Shown here: positions 33,263 through 42,758 of the stretch, one piece after another | Numbering within the stretch: the stretch's first letter is position 1 | Layout of the letters: the number at the start of each line of letters is the position of its first letter | Source: Hydrotalea sandarakina | Lineage (GTDB): Bacteria > Bacteroidota > Bacteroidia > Chitinophagales > Chitinophagaceae | DNA length: 64,000 nucleotides | NCBI RefSeq assembly: GCF_003254115.1 | Contig: NZ_QKZV01000013.1 | Coordinates: forward strand, 1 to 64,000 | Direction: 5' to 3' | Notes under the pieces: model-generated | Seen by the model: the letters and a program-made list of their open reading frames with translations, nothing else | Databases searched by the model: none | Told to the model about the DNA's origin: nothing | Translations under genes and position numbers: made by a program

Positions 33263-33862
33263 ATGAATTTTTTGGCACATGCATATTTATCATTTGGCCA
33301 TAACGACATATTGGCCGGCAATATGATGAGCGATTTTGTGAAGGGTAACAATAAAAATAAATTTCCACCCCTTATACAAAAAGGGATTGTATTGCATAGG
33401 CTGATAGATCAATATACCGATGAACATCCGGCCACTATTGCAGCCAAACAATTACTTAAGCCCAAAGTGGGATTATATGCCGGCGCATTTTTAGATGTGG
33501 TATATGATTACTTTTTAGCCAACGATAAACAAATCTTTCCTGCCGAAGAAGCATTACAGCAATTTAGTTTTTCGGTATATGATACCTTACAATTATATCA
33601 ACCTTATTTTCCGGAAAAATTTAACATAGCCTTTCAGCATATGCAAACCCAAAACTGGCTATTGCAATACCGCTATTCGCAGGGTATTGCCAGAACTTTT
33701 GAAGGAATGATTCATAGGGCTCAATATTTATCAGCAGATATTACACTATTACCGGTGGTTGAAGAAAATTATTATTTTTTCGAAGATGCTTATCGGCTCT
33801 TCTTTCCGGATGTTATTCAATTTGCTTCCAAACAAATGGCCATTCTTTTACAGGAAACTTAA
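33263..33862 (+). CDS. acyl carrier protein phosphodiesterase family protein
   Basis: The 199-residue protein matches the AcpH/DUF479 family, which removes the phosphopantetheine arm from acyl carrier protein. Seen are MNFLAHAYLSF, ILAGNMMSDFVKG, GIVLHRLIDQYTD and AGAFLDVVYDYFLA, where the histidines and aspartates of the HD-like metal site lie. Confidence 0.88.
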   Translation: MNFLAHAYLSFGHNDILAGNMMSDFVKGNNKNKFPPLIQKGIVLHRLIDQYTDEHPATIAAKQLLKPKVGLYAGAFLDVVYDYFLANDKQIFPAEEALQQFSFSVYDTLQLYQPYFPEKFNIAFQHMQTQNWLLQYRYSQGIARTFEGMIHRAQYLSADITLLPVVEENYYFFEDAYRLFFPDVIQFASKQMAILLQET

Positions 33863-33986
33863 TTCAATTTATATTTGTAAGGCTTTATTGGCAATATGCC
33901 ATAATTACTTCAAAATTAATTTGAACCAACCCTGCATATCTGCGTTAATAAGGCATTATTCAACCACATATCAAAAACAAATAAGT

Positions 33987-34556
33987 ATGAACAAGCTACT
34001 TGTTGTATGTACCTGTTTATTATTATCGCTGCCAATTATGGCACAACAAAAACCTACAGAATTAGATAAAAGTCCAATGGACATGAGCTATTGGCCCGAC
34101 AATTACCCGCTGCTTAAAATGAATGGTAAAGTAAAAGATTTACCGATTGCCAGAATTATCTATAGTCGTCCACAAAAAAATAATCGTACTATTTTTAATG
34201 GCATTGTAAAATATGGTGAAATGTGGCGCTTAGGTGCTAATGAGGCTACTGAGGTGGAGTTTTTTAAAAATGTAAAAATAGGCGGAAAGGTGGTACCAAA
34301 AGGAAGGTATACCCTGTATTGCATACCTGAAGCGGATAAATGGACCTTAATTTTAAATAAAGACAATTATACCTGGGGCAATTATACCTATGATATCAAA
34401 AAGGATGTTTTGCGCACCACTATACCGGTTGAAAAACTAACCAGCCCCATTGAAAACTTTACTATTTATTTTGAAGATGCCAAAGGAGGCAATGCTAATT
34501 TAATTGTAGAATGGGACGATGTAAAAGCCACGATGCCCATTAGTATTGTACCTTAA
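33987..34556 (+). CDS. secreted DUF2911 protein
   Basis: The start MNKLLVVCTCLLLSLPIMAQ gives a signal peptide; the longer frame from 33759 overlaps the previous gene. The 189-residue protein has the DUF2911 pattern (ARIIYSRPQKNNRTIF, LGANEATEVEFFKNVKIGGK, GRYTLYCIP). The function is unknown; it is common in Bacteroidota. Confidence 0.83.
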   Translation: MNKLLVVCTCLLLSLPIMAQQKPTELDKSPMDMSYWPDNYPLLKMNGKVKDLPIARIIYSRPQKNNRTIFNGIVKYGEMWRLGANEATEVEFFKNVKIGGKVVPKGRYTLYCIPEADKWTLILNKDNYTWGNYTYDIKKDVLRTTIPVEKLTSPIENFTIYFEDAKGGNANLIVEWDDVKATMPISIVP

Positions 34557-34706
34557 GCAATAATTTTAAAAAAATTTTGCTATTGCCTTAGCGACCTATC
34601 GTTAAGGCTTTTTTATTGATTTTTGGTAAGGCATTCCTTAAACTTTTGCATCTTTGTTGAATAGCTAATTATTTAGCATCTATTTTTCAACAACAAATGC
34701 ATTTTT

Positions 34707-35846
34707 ATGGAATTAGCAACTTTAATGATACATGCGGGAGCAGAACCCGATCCTTCAACCGGTGCAATAATGACACCGATTTATCAAACCTCTACCTTCG
34801 TTCAACAAGCACCCGGTGTACACAAAGGTTATGAATATGCACGTAGCCAAAACCCTACCCGTTTTGCATTAGAAAGTGCGTTAGCCGCCATTGAGCAAGG
34901 TAAATATGCATTGGCTTTCAGCAGTGGTGTAGCTGCTACCGATGCTGTATTAAAATTGTTACAACCCGGTGATGAAGTAATTGCAGCAAATGATATGTAT
35001 GGAGGCACTTATCGTTTATTTACTAAAGTGTATGAAAAATTTGGCATACACTTTAAATTCACGGACACAACACTTCCACAAAATGTGCAAAACGCCATTT
35101 CACCAAAAACGAAACTTATTTGGATTGAAACACCTACCAATCCATTAATGAATATTACAGATATTGCAGCCATTGCAGCCATTGCCAAAAAAGCAAATGT
35201 GTTGTTGTGTGTAGATAACACCTTCGCTTCGCCTTTTTTACAAAATCCATTGTTGTTAGGTGCAGATATTGTTATGCATTCTGCCACTAAATATTTAAGC
35301 GGTCATAGCGATGTTATACAAGGTTGTTTGGTAATGAATGATGATGCATTACGTGATCAATTGTATTTTATACAAAAGTCTTGTGGAGCAGTTCCCGGCC
35401 CCATGGATTGCTTTTTGGTATTACGTGGCATTAAAACGTTACATGTGCGCATGGAACGCCATTGTGAAAACGGCGCTACCGTTGCACATTTTTTACGTAA
35501 TCACCCCAAAGTTGCCCATGTATATTGGTGCGGATTTGAAGACCATCCCGGTTATGCAGTTGCTCAAAAGCAAATGCGCGGCTATGGTGGCATGATGAGT
35601 TTTACATTGAAAGATGATAGCGTAGAAAACGCCAAGAGGGTACTTTCTTCAACCCACTTATTTTCATTAGCCGAAAGTTTAGGTGGTGTTGAAAGTTTAA
35701 TCAATCATCCTGCTTCTATGACGCATGCTTCCATTCCAAGAGAAGAACGTTTGAAAAACGGATTAACCGATTCTTTAATTCGTTTAAGCGTGGGTATAGA
35801 AGATGAAAAAGATTTAATTGATGATCTTAACAAGGCAATAGGATAA
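34707..35846 (+). CDS. cystathionine gamma-synthase/lyase-type PLP enzyme
   Basis: The 379-residue protein is a trans-sulfuration enzyme of the Cys/Met PLP family. It carries YEYARSQNPTRFALE, AFSSGVAATDAVL, DNTFASPFLQNPL, and the PLP lysine in MHSATKYLSGHSDVI. The tail GLIRLSVGIEDEKDLIDDL is near-canonical (here DSLIRLSVGIED). It should make or cut cystathionine; text alone does not separate gamma-synthase from gamma-lyase or beta-lyase. Confidence 0.9.
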   Translation: MELATLMIHAGAEPDPSTGAIMTPIYQTSTFVQQAPGVHKGYEYARSQNPTRFALESALAAIEQGKYALAFSSGVAATDAVLKLLQPGDEVIAANDMYGGTYRLFTKVYEKFGIHFKFTDTTLPQNVQNAISPKTKLIWIETPTNPLMNITDIAAIAAIAKKANVLLCVDNTFASPFLQNPLLLGADIVMHSATKYLSGHSDVIQGCLVMNDDALRDQLYFIQKSCGAVPGPMDCFLVLRGIKTLHVRMERHCENGATVAHFLRNHPKVAHVYWCGFEDHPGYAVAQKQMRGYGGMMSFTLKDDSVENAKRVLSSTHLFSLAESLGGVESLINHPASMTHASIPREERLKNGLTDSLIRLSVGIEDEKDLIDDLNKAIG

Positions 35847-35870
35847 CCTTATTAAATCAAGAAAAATAAT

Positions 35871-36131
35871 ATGCAAATTTTAGTAGAAATAATTGGTTGG
35901 ATAGGTGCTTTACTATTACTGGGTTCCTATTATTTAAATATGAGTGGAAAGCTTTCAGCCAAAGCACCACTTTATATTTGGAGCAATTTAATTGGCGGCC
36001 TTTGCTTTATTATCAATTCATCTTACCACCATGCCTTTCCATCCGTAATGGTTAATATTATATGGATAGGTATTGCCATCGGTGCATTAATAAAATCGCA
36101 GCAACAAAAAAGGGGCACCGTTAGTAAATAG
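35871..36131 (+). CDS. small CBU_0592-type membrane protein
   Basis: The 86-residue protein has three membrane segments (about 5-23, 32-52, 57-75) with GWIGALLLLGSYYLNMSG. It resembles the CBU_0592 family of small membrane proteins of unknown role. It starts 25 bases after the PLP enzyme and may be cotranscribed. Confidence 0.75.
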   Translation: MQILVEIIGWIGALLLLGSYYLNMSGKLSAKAPLYIWSNLIGGLCFIINSSYHHAFPSVMVNIIWIGIAIGALIKSQQQKRGTVSK

Positions 36132-36138
36132 TGCCCCT
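36111..36138 (-). terminator. terminator of the beta-glucosidase gene
   Basis: AGGGGCAC pairs with GTGCCCCT, and on the minus strand TTTTTTGTTGC follows. It overlaps the last codons of the convergent gene at 35871. Confidence 0.65.
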
Positions 36139-36161
36139 TCTCAAAATATTATTGATTGTAA

Positions 36162-38405
36162 CTATTGAAGTGTAAAATCTTTTTCTAACACATCACGTGA
36201 GTTGCCCCCGACAAACACTTTAAAAGCACCGGGTTCAATATGCACATTACCTTCTCCGTCATAAAAAGCTAAATCATTATCGGTAATGGTAAAGCTCAAT
36301 ACTTTTTTCTCGCCAGGTTGTAAGTATACACGCTGAAAAGCTTTTAAGGCTTTTACCGGCTGAACGATAGATGCAGTCATTTGACGAATGTACAATTGTG
36401 CTACTTCATAACCTGCTTTACTGCCGGTATTGGTTAATTCAACTTTTACTTGTAAAGGTGAGCCTTTTTTCATACTGGCTGAACTAAGCTGCAAGTTGCC
36501 ATAATGAAAAGTGGTATAGCTTAAACCAAAACCAAATGGATATAATGGTTCATTGGGAATATCGCGGTAGCGGCTTTTCCAGTTTAAGTCGCCTGAATCG
36601 GGTAAAGGTCTGCCGGTATTAAAATGATCATAGTAAACAGGAATTTGGCCAACCGCATAAGGAAAACTCATAACTGTTTTTCCGGAAGGGTTGTAATCAC
36701 CACTCAAAACATCGGCAACTGCATGGCCGGTTTCTGTACCTAAAATCCAAGTATAAACAATGGCATTAACATAAGGCTGAATAGCAGTTAATACCAAAGG
36801 CCTTCCGGCTGAAACTAATGCAACAATAGGCTTTCCGGTTGCATGCAAAGCTTTTAGTAAAGCTACTTGACCTTCACTAATAGCAGGATTAGCCAATGAA
36901 CGATCTTCACCCGCTAACTTGCCGGTAAGGCCAACATTAACAATTACCACATTGGCATTTTTTGCAGTAGCCACAGCATTGTCAATTAATGCTTCATTCG
37001 AACTGCCATCCGGTAAATATCCATCGCTGTATGTTATGTTACTATTGGCAAATTTTTCTTTCATGCCCTCCAACACACTTACAGCATCTTCAGCTTTTCC
37101 ATTCGCAATCCAAAAGTCAAACATATCAGCTTTGCTTTTGGCATAATAACCTATTAAAGCAATAGCTGTATTACTTTTTGCGTCAATGGGTAATACGTTA
37201 TCTTCATTTTTTAACAATACGATGGAAGCGTCTGCAGCTTTTCGTGCTTCCATTCTATGTGCTGCGGTGAATTCTGTAGCTTTTTCACGAGCTACATCTG
37301 AAAATTTGTAGGGATCATCAAACAAACCCAGTTTAAATTTATAATAGAGTACCCTGCGCACATCATCATCAACCTGTTGCATGGTAATCTTCCCTTCTTT
37401 CAATAATTGCGGTAAATAATCCACAACCACTTTCGATTCCATGTCCATCATACTGCCTGCTGCTAATGCTTTATAAGCAGCATCTTTCCTATTGGCCGCA
37501 TAACCATGTGTAATCATTTCATCAAATGAATTCCAGTCGCTCACTACAAAACCTTTAAAGCCCCATTTTTTTTCTAAAATATCATGCACCAAATATTTAT
37601 TACCACTGGCGGGAACGCCATCTACAATATTAAACGCATTCATAACAGTGGCGGCACCGGCCTTTACACCGGCATAATAAGGCGGAAGATATTTATTCCA
37701 TAAAGCCACTCTTGAAACATCTACTGTATTATATTCTCTTCCCCCTTGCACTGCACCATAAGCTGCAAAATGTTTTACACAAGCCATTACATGCGCTGCA
37801 TCGTTTAAATTACCTTGCAAACCTTTTACTCTGGCTGCTGCAACCACACTACCATAATAAGGATCTTCGCCTGCACCTTCCATTACACGGCCCCAACGGG
37901 GGTCATTACTAATATCGCACATGGGTGAAAATACCCAATGTAAACCCGCTGCGGCAGCTTCTTTTGCAGCAATGGAAGCATCTTTTTCAATTTGAGCAAC
38001 ATCCCAACTACAGGCTTCTGCTAAAGGAATAGGAAAAATTGTTTTATAACCATGAATTACATCAAAAGCAAATAAAAGCGGAATACCTAAACGACTTTCT
38101 TCAACCGCAACTTTTTGCATTGCCCTGGTTTCTTCAGCACCGGTTACATTTAAAAATGAACCCACTTTCCCTTGGCGAGTCATGGCAATTTTGGCTTGCT
38201 GGCCGGGATCATTGGCTGCGGGACCGGTAAAAATACCACCATTCAATTGGTTTAACTGACCGGCTTTTTCTTCAGGGGTCATTCGCTTCAACAAATCGTT
38301 AATACGCGCCTCAATAGGGGCTTTCGCATTTTTATACAATGGCTGTTGTGCCCGAATAAATCCTGCAGTTGCAAGCAGGCCGAACAAAATAACTGTTTTT
38401 TTCAT
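36162..38405 (-). CDS. bglX: glycoside hydrolase family 3 beta-glucosidase
   Basis: The start MKKTVILFGLLATAGFIRAQ gives a signal peptide; the longer frame to 38483 adds an unlikely stretch. The 747-residue protein has the GH3 N-terminal barrel with the nucleophile aspartate in GFVVSDWNSFDEM, KHFAAYGAVQGGREYN, a C-terminal alpha/beta domain (GLTGKLAGEDRSL) and a fibronectin-III-like end (QVKVELTNTGSKAGYEVAQLY). It should cut beta-glucosides in the periplasm, feeding glucose or oligosaccharides. It has its own terminator. Confidence 0.92.
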   Translation of the reverse strand: MKKTVILFGLLATAGFIRAQQPLYKNAKAPIEARINDLLKRMTPEEKAGQLNQLNGGIFTGPAANDPGQQAKIAMTRQGKVGSFLNVTGAEETRAMQKVAVEESRLGIPLLFAFDVIHGYKTIFPIPLAEACSWDVAQIEKDASIAAKEAAAAGLHWVFSPMCDISNDPRWGRVMEGAGEDPYYGSVVAAARVKGLQGNLNDAAHVMACVKHFAAYGAVQGGREYNTVDVSRVALWNKYLPPYYAGVKAGAATVMNAFNIVDGVPASGNKYLVHDILEKKWGFKGFVVSDWNSFDEMITHGYAANRKDAAYKALAAGSMMDMESKVVVDYLPQLLKEGKITMQQVDDDVRRVLYYKFKLGLFDDPYKFSDVAREKATEFTAAHRMEARKAADASIVLLKNEDNVLPIDAKSNTAIALIGYYAKSKADMFDFWIANGKAEDAVSVLEGMKEKFANSNITYSDGYLPDGSSNEALIDNAVATAKNANVVIVNVGLTGKLAGEDRSLANPAISEGQVALLKALHATGKPIVALVSAGRPLVLTAIQPYVNAIVYTWILGTETGHAVADVLSGDYNPSGKTVMSFPYAVGQIPVYYDHFNTGRPLPDSGDLNWKSRYRDIPNEPLYPFGFGLSYTTFHYGNLQLSSASMKKGSPLQVKVELTNTGSKAGYEVAQLYIRQMTASIVQPVKALKAFQRVYLQPGEKKVLSFTITDNDLAFYDGEGNVHIEPGAFKVFVGGNSRDVLEKDFTLQ

Positions 38406-38563
38406 GTATCTATATTTTAGAATAAAAGCATATATGTACAATATTCGCGCAATAAACACTTGGTGAACTTTGGCGTTTAACATAGGTTTGTGCCATAAAG
38501 TTAAGCTGCATTGTAAGCATCTGTATTAAGAAGTTAGGAAATAGATAAAATAATACCAGAATT

Positions 38564-39334
38564 ATGTTGAAAAAGTCAAATTTAGCTTTAAAAGATTTTT
38601 TAGACAGCAAGGTATTATTATACAACACACCACATTTTATTTCGGGCGATCCTATTTCGGTGCCACATCGCTTCTCATTGCAACAAGACATAGAAATTGC
38701 AGGACTGTTTGCGGCATTATTTTCATGGGGTAATCGAACTGCAATCATCCAAAAATCAAACACCTTAATGCATTTGATGGATAATGCCCCTTATGATTTT
38801 ATTAAGCATCACCAAATTTCCGATTTAAAAAAATTAATGCAGTTTCAGTATCGTACATTTAATACAACCGACTTATTATACACTATTCATTTTTTGCAGC
38901 ACCATTATTTACAACACAACAGTTTAGAAACTGCCTTCTGCCAATGGGGTAACACCATAGAAGCTATGCTAAATGGCTTTCATCATTACTTTTTTTCATT
39001 GGAAGATGCCCCATTACGAACCCGAAAACACATTGCAGCACCGGAAAATAAATCAGCCTGTAAACGTTTAAATATGTATTTAAGATGGATGGTACGAAAT
39101 GATAAAACCGGCGTTGATTTTGGCATTTGGAAAAATATTAGCCCGGCACAACTTATTTGCCCATTAGACCTGCATGTTGCACGTGTTGCCAAACGTTTAG
39201 GTATGATAAAACGAAAACCTGCCGATTGGTTAGCAGCCATTGAATTAACGAATTTTTTACGCCTATTAGACAAGAATGATCCCGTAAAATACGATTTTGC
39301 TCTTTTTGGTTTAGGCATCATTGAAAAATATTAA
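38564..39334 (+). CDS. TIGR02757/DUF2400 family protein
   Basis: The 256-residue protein matches a family found in Bacteroidota: DPISVPHRFS, DIEIAGLFAALFSWGNR, FNTTDLLYTIHFLQ, KRLNMYLRWMVRNDKTGVDFGIWK and ICPLDLHVARVAKRLG. The function is unknown; the helical pattern recalls HhH-GPD base-excision proteins. Confidence 0.85.
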   Translation: MLKKSNLALKDFLDSKVLLYNTPHFISGDPISVPHRFSLQQDIEIAGLFAALFSWGNRTAIIQKSNTLMHLMDNAPYDFIKHHQISDLKKLMQFQYRTFNTTDLLYTIHFLQHHYLQHNSLETAFCQWGNTIEAMLNGFHHYFFSLEDAPLRTRKHIAAPENKSACKRLNMYLRWMVRNDKTGVDFGIWKNISPAQLICPLDLHVARVAKRLGMIKRKPADWLAAIELTNFLRLLDKNDPVKYDFALFGLGIIEKY

Positions 39335-39356
39335 TGTACTTTGCCTATATAATATT

Positions 39357-39674
39357 ATGCAGGAATTGCCTTTAGATATTATTCAAAACTTTTTACAAAA
39401 AACGGATGCAGCAATTGTGCCCCAAAGCCCGCAATACACACAACTGCGAAATGCCATTGAATATTTAATAGAAACCGATTTTCATGCACTGATTCAATTG
39501 TTGTATAGAATAGATGTAAACGAAGCACAATTAAAAAAAGCACTCAACGAGAATTTACCTGAGCATGCTGCTGATGTTATTACCCAATTTATTATTCGCC
39601 GGCAGGCAGAAAAAATAGCTTTCCGAAAAAACATGCAAAAGAATAATAACATTAATGAAGAAGATAAATGGTAG
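39357..39674 (+). CDS. hypothetical protein
   Basis: The start ATG (39357) gives 105 residues; a TTG 36 bases earlier overlaps the previous gene. The protein is helical and acidic at the start, with LIETDFHALIQLLYRIDVNEAQL in the middle and no cysteine, signal or membrane segment. Similar small proteins often follow TIGR02757 genes in Bacteroidota. The function is unknown. Confidence 0.7.
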   Translation: MQELPLDIIQNFLQKTDAAIVPQSPQYTQLRNAIEYLIETDFHALIQLLYRIDVNEAQLKKALNENLPEHAADVITQFIIRRQAEKIAFRKNMQKNNNINEEDKW

Positions 39675-39718
39675 ATGCCTGTAATTTTACACTATTAACG
39701 AATTTAAATTAGTAGCAC

Positions 39719-40741
39719 ATGAAACTTGTATCATATTTAAGAGAGGGTCAAGATCAATTAGCTTTTTTAGTCAATAATTTCTTGTACGATTGTGATGCTG
39801 TACATCCCGAATTAGCAGGAAATATGAATATGTTTTTAAACTATTGGGATGACATGTTTCCGATTGCCCAAAAAGTAAACGCGGCACTAGTAAACGGAAC
39901 GATGGGTGTTAACAAGGGACTTTCGCTAGATGGTATTCAATTATTAGCACCTGTTCCTTTTCCAACCAGTTGCCGCGATGGTTATGCATTTAGGCAACAT
40001 GTTGCAGCAGCAAGGCGTAACCGTGGTGTACCTATGATACCCGAGTTTGATGAATATCCCATTTTTTATTTCACCAATCACCATAGCATACAAGGTCCGG
40101 GACCTGTTTACTGCATGCCTGACCACTTTGAACAATTAGATTTTGAGTTAGAAGCTGCAATAGTTATTTGCAGAAACGGAAGAAACATTGCCGCCGAAAC
40201 TGCCGATGAATACATTGGTGGTTTAATGATTATGAATGATATGAGTGCCCGCAAATTGCAAATGGAAGAAATGTTATTGAATTTAGGTCCTGCCAAGGGA
40301 AAAGATTTTTCAACCGTTATTGGACCCTGTTTGGTAACATTAGATGAATTGGCCCCTTATGAAATTCCAGCAAAACCCGGCCATACCGGTAAAAGTTGGA
40401 ATTTAACCATGAAATGCCGCGTAAATGGCATTGAAGTTAGCCATGGCAACTTAGGTGACATGGATTGGACTTTTGCTGAAATTATTGAAAGAGCCAGTTA
40501 TGGTGCTACATTATATCCCGGCGATGTAATTGGTTCAGGCACTGTTGGTACCGGTTGTTTTTTAGAATTGAATGGAACCGGCAAAATGAATAACCCCAAC
40601 TATGTACCGCAATGGTTAAAAGAAGGTGATATTGTTGAAATGGAAATTGAACACATTGGCAGTATTAGCAATACAATAGTAAAAGAAGACAGTAGCTTTA
40701 GTATTTTGGCTCAAAAGAAAAAAGGCACAAGCATTGCTTAA
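39719..40741 (+). CDS. fumarylacetoacetate hydrolase family protein
   Basis: The 340-residue protein has the FAH-type fold: CRDGYAFRQHVAAAR, FYFTNHHSIQGPG, DFELEAAIVICRNGRNI with the metal acids, GLMIMNDMSAR, and IGSGTVGTGCFLELNG. Relatives cut C-C bonds in acyl-pyruvates or fumarylacetoacetate. A flavin reductase gene follows at 22 bases, so both may act in aromatic or amino acid breakdown. The substrate is not evident. Confidence 0.88.
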   Translation: MKLVSYLREGQDQLAFLVNNFLYDCDAVHPELAGNMNMFLNYWDDMFPIAQKVNAALVNGTMGVNKGLSLDGIQLLAPVPFPTSCRDGYAFRQHVAAARRNRGVPMIPEFDEYPIFYFTNHHSIQGPGPVYCMPDHFEQLDFELEAAIVICRNGRNIAAETADEYIGGLMIMNDMSARKLQMEEMLLNLGPAKGKDFSTVIGPCLVTLDELAPYEIPAKPGHTGKSWNLTMKCRVNGIEVSHGNLGDMDWTFAEIIERASYGATLYPGDVIGSGTVGTGCFLELNGTGKMNNPNYVPQWLKEGDIVEMEIEHIGSISNTIVKEDSSFSILAQKKKGTSIA

Positions 40742-40762
40742 TACAAAAATTACTTTAGTACC

Positions 40763-41656
40763 ATGCTTATTCATATTCAAGAATTAAAAGGAACAGAACG
40801 ACAAGGTTGGTTACAACATGCCATAGCCCCTAGGCCTATTGCTTTTGCAAGTACTATTGATAAGCAAGGCAATGTAAACCTTAGCCCTTTTAGTTTTTTC
40901 AATTTATTTTCAACTAATCCGGCCATTGTTATTTTTTCACCCACACGCAGTGTACGCGAAAATGCAGTAAAACATACTTTGCTTAATGTAATGGAGGTAC
41001 CCGAAGTGGGTATTCATATTTGCACTACTGAAATGGTGCAACAAGTAAGCTTAAGTAGTTGCAATTATCCCAAAGGGGTTGATGAATTTGTGAAAGCCGG
41101 ATTTACAAAACAGAAAGCAACTTACATTCAACCGCCTTTGGTAAAAGAATCGCCGGTTCAAATGGAATGTAAAGTATTAGAAATAAAAAGTTTGGGCGAC
41201 GGCCCGGGAGCCGGACAATTAGTAATTGCCGAAGTTATTTGTATGCATGTTGCAGAAAGTATTTTAAACGAAGCCCGCACAATGATTGACCAACGTAAAT
41301 TACACCACGTTAGTCGTTTAGGCGGCGATTGGTATGCATCCATCAATGAACAAAATTTATTTACGGTTGCTAAACCCAATGCACATTTGGGCATTGGTAT
41401 TGATGCCTTACCTATAAGCATCCGCAACAGTAAAATATTAACCGGTAATCATTTAGCACAGTTGGCCAACGTTAGTGCCTTGCCCGAAATTGACGCGAAT
41501 TTTAATGACGACAAGGTAAAAAATATTATACAATATTATGCCGGTAGCCCTACCGAAATGGAAGAAGAATTGCACCAGTATGCAAAACAATTTATTGACA
41601 AAAATGAAATTGACAAAGCTTGGCAAATATTGCTAACCGGCACAGATGTTCTTTAG
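40763..41656 (+). CDS. flavin reductase-like FMN-binding protein
   Basis: The 297-residue protein has the flavin-reductase-like split barrel: LQHAIAPRPIAFASTID, NLSPFSFFNLFSTNPAIV and SSCNYPKGVDEFVKAGF. It probably binds FMN. It is longer than the basic family (about 200) by a helical end. It lies in one operon with the FAH-type hydrolase. Confidence 0.85.
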   Translation: MLIHIQELKGTERQGWLQHAIAPRPIAFASTIDKQGNVNLSPFSFFNLFSTNPAIVIFSPTRSVRENAVKHTLLNVMEVPEVGIHICTTEMVQQVSLSSCNYPKGVDEFVKAGFTKQKATYIQPPLVKESPVQMECKVLEIKSLGDGPGAGQLVIAEVICMHVAESILNEARTMIDQRKLHHVSRLGGDWYASINEQNLFTVAKPNAHLGIGIDALPISIRNSKILTGNHLAQLANVSALPEIDANFNDDKVKNIIQYYAGSPTEMEEELHQYAKQFIDKNEIDKAWQILLTGTDVL

Positions 41657-41691
41657 TAAATTGCCAAAACCGATCAAATTAAAATAAGTCA

Positions 41692-42747
41692 TTAGCTCAA
41701 TGCCAGCATATCTTCCTCGGTAAGTAAATTATTAAAATTATTGGCCGGTTGCTGCTTTACTGTTTGTGCAGTTAATATGGCCTGGTGAACAATTGCATGC
41801 GTATCATGCGATAAATGCAAAGGTTTTTGAGGGGCAACATTTAACCAATTAGCAATATGATGATGCAAATGCTCATCAATTTTATCAATAATAGGCACAT
41901 TAAAATCAGCCAAAGCAGCGGCATTGCACAATTGTTCATATTGTCCGCGAATGGGTAAACACAACAGTCTTTTTTGCAAAAACAAAGCTTCAGCAGGTGT
42001 TTCAAAACCGGCACCGGTAATAATACCATGAGCATGAATCATGCTATGATTAAATGCTTCATTGCTAATAGGTATAAACGTGATATTGCCTTGTTTTACC
42101 CTTTGTTTTACTTTTTTTGAAAACACTTCAAATGGAACATCCGGCAATTTATTTAATGCTGCAGCCACTACTTCATCACTGTAATGCGATAAATAAACAG
42201 TAATATATCCTTTATTGCTTGGGTTTGCCTGCTTTATTTGTTGTTTAATAACAGGAGGAAAAATAAATGAATCGTATTGATTAAAATGCAAACCTACATA
42301 GGCAGTGGCAGGCGCATATTTTTTTAATACCAGTTCACCTACTATATTTTTTTTATCTGGACGAGGAGTTTTTGGAGAAATAAATGCTGCCTGATGACCG
42401 AAATTAACACTGGGTACGTTCTGCAGAAAGCAAGCTAATGCAGTAATACTTTCAAAATCATTCAATACAATGTCATAGTCTTGTAACGGTAATGCCTTTG
42501 CTTCTTTTAAAGCCCTTACAGGCGAACAATAACGCAGCATTTTAACGTAATCTAAACCACCTTTATTTCCGTAAAATAAGCTTAATCCTTTACTGGTGAA
42601 TTTTACCGGCAAATTAGGATTAAGATTACTGTTGCTTCCGCTTAAAAATACATCAACGGTGCCGTATTGCTGCAAGTAAGGCAACAATTCCATTGCTCTG
42701 CTAATGTGTCCATTTCCTGTAGCTTGTACTGCATAAAATATTTTCAT
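41692..42747 (-). CDS. GT-B-like glycosyltransferase family protein
   Basis: The 351-residue protein starts MKIFYAVQATGNGHISRAME, the start of a family of GT-B-like proteins, and has GIITGAGFETPAEALFLQK with the nucleotide-sugar loop near the end. The acceptor is unknown. It starts 11 bases after the phosphatase upstream, whose LpxH-like role suggests a lipid or lipid A setting. Confidence 0.78.
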   Translation of the reverse strand: MKIFYAVQATGNGHISRAMELLPYLQQYGTVDVFLSGSNSNLNPNLPVKFTSKGLSLFYGNKGGLDYVKMLRYCSPVRALKEAKALPLQDYDIVLNDFESITALACFLQNVPSVNFGHQAAFISPKTPRPDKKNIVGELVLKKYAPATAYVGLHFNQYDSFIFPPVIKQQIKQANPSNKGYITVYLSHYSDEVVAAALNKLPDVPFEVFSKKVKQRVKQGNITFIPISNEAFNHSMIHAHGIITGAGFETPAEALFLQKRLLCLPIRGQYEQLCNAAALADFNVPIIDKIDEHLHHHIANWLNVAPQKPLHLSHDTHAIVHQAILTAQTVKQQPANNFNNLLTEEDMLALS

Positions 42748-42758
42748 AATTGCTTCTT

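Noticed and set aside
33759-33986. N-terminal extension of the DUF2911 protein
   Set aside because: It overlaps the preceding gene and would bury the signal peptide that starts at 33987.
38406-38483. N-terminal extension of the beta-glucosidase
   Set aside because: A clean signal peptide starts at 38405; the extra 26 residues do not look like family sequence.
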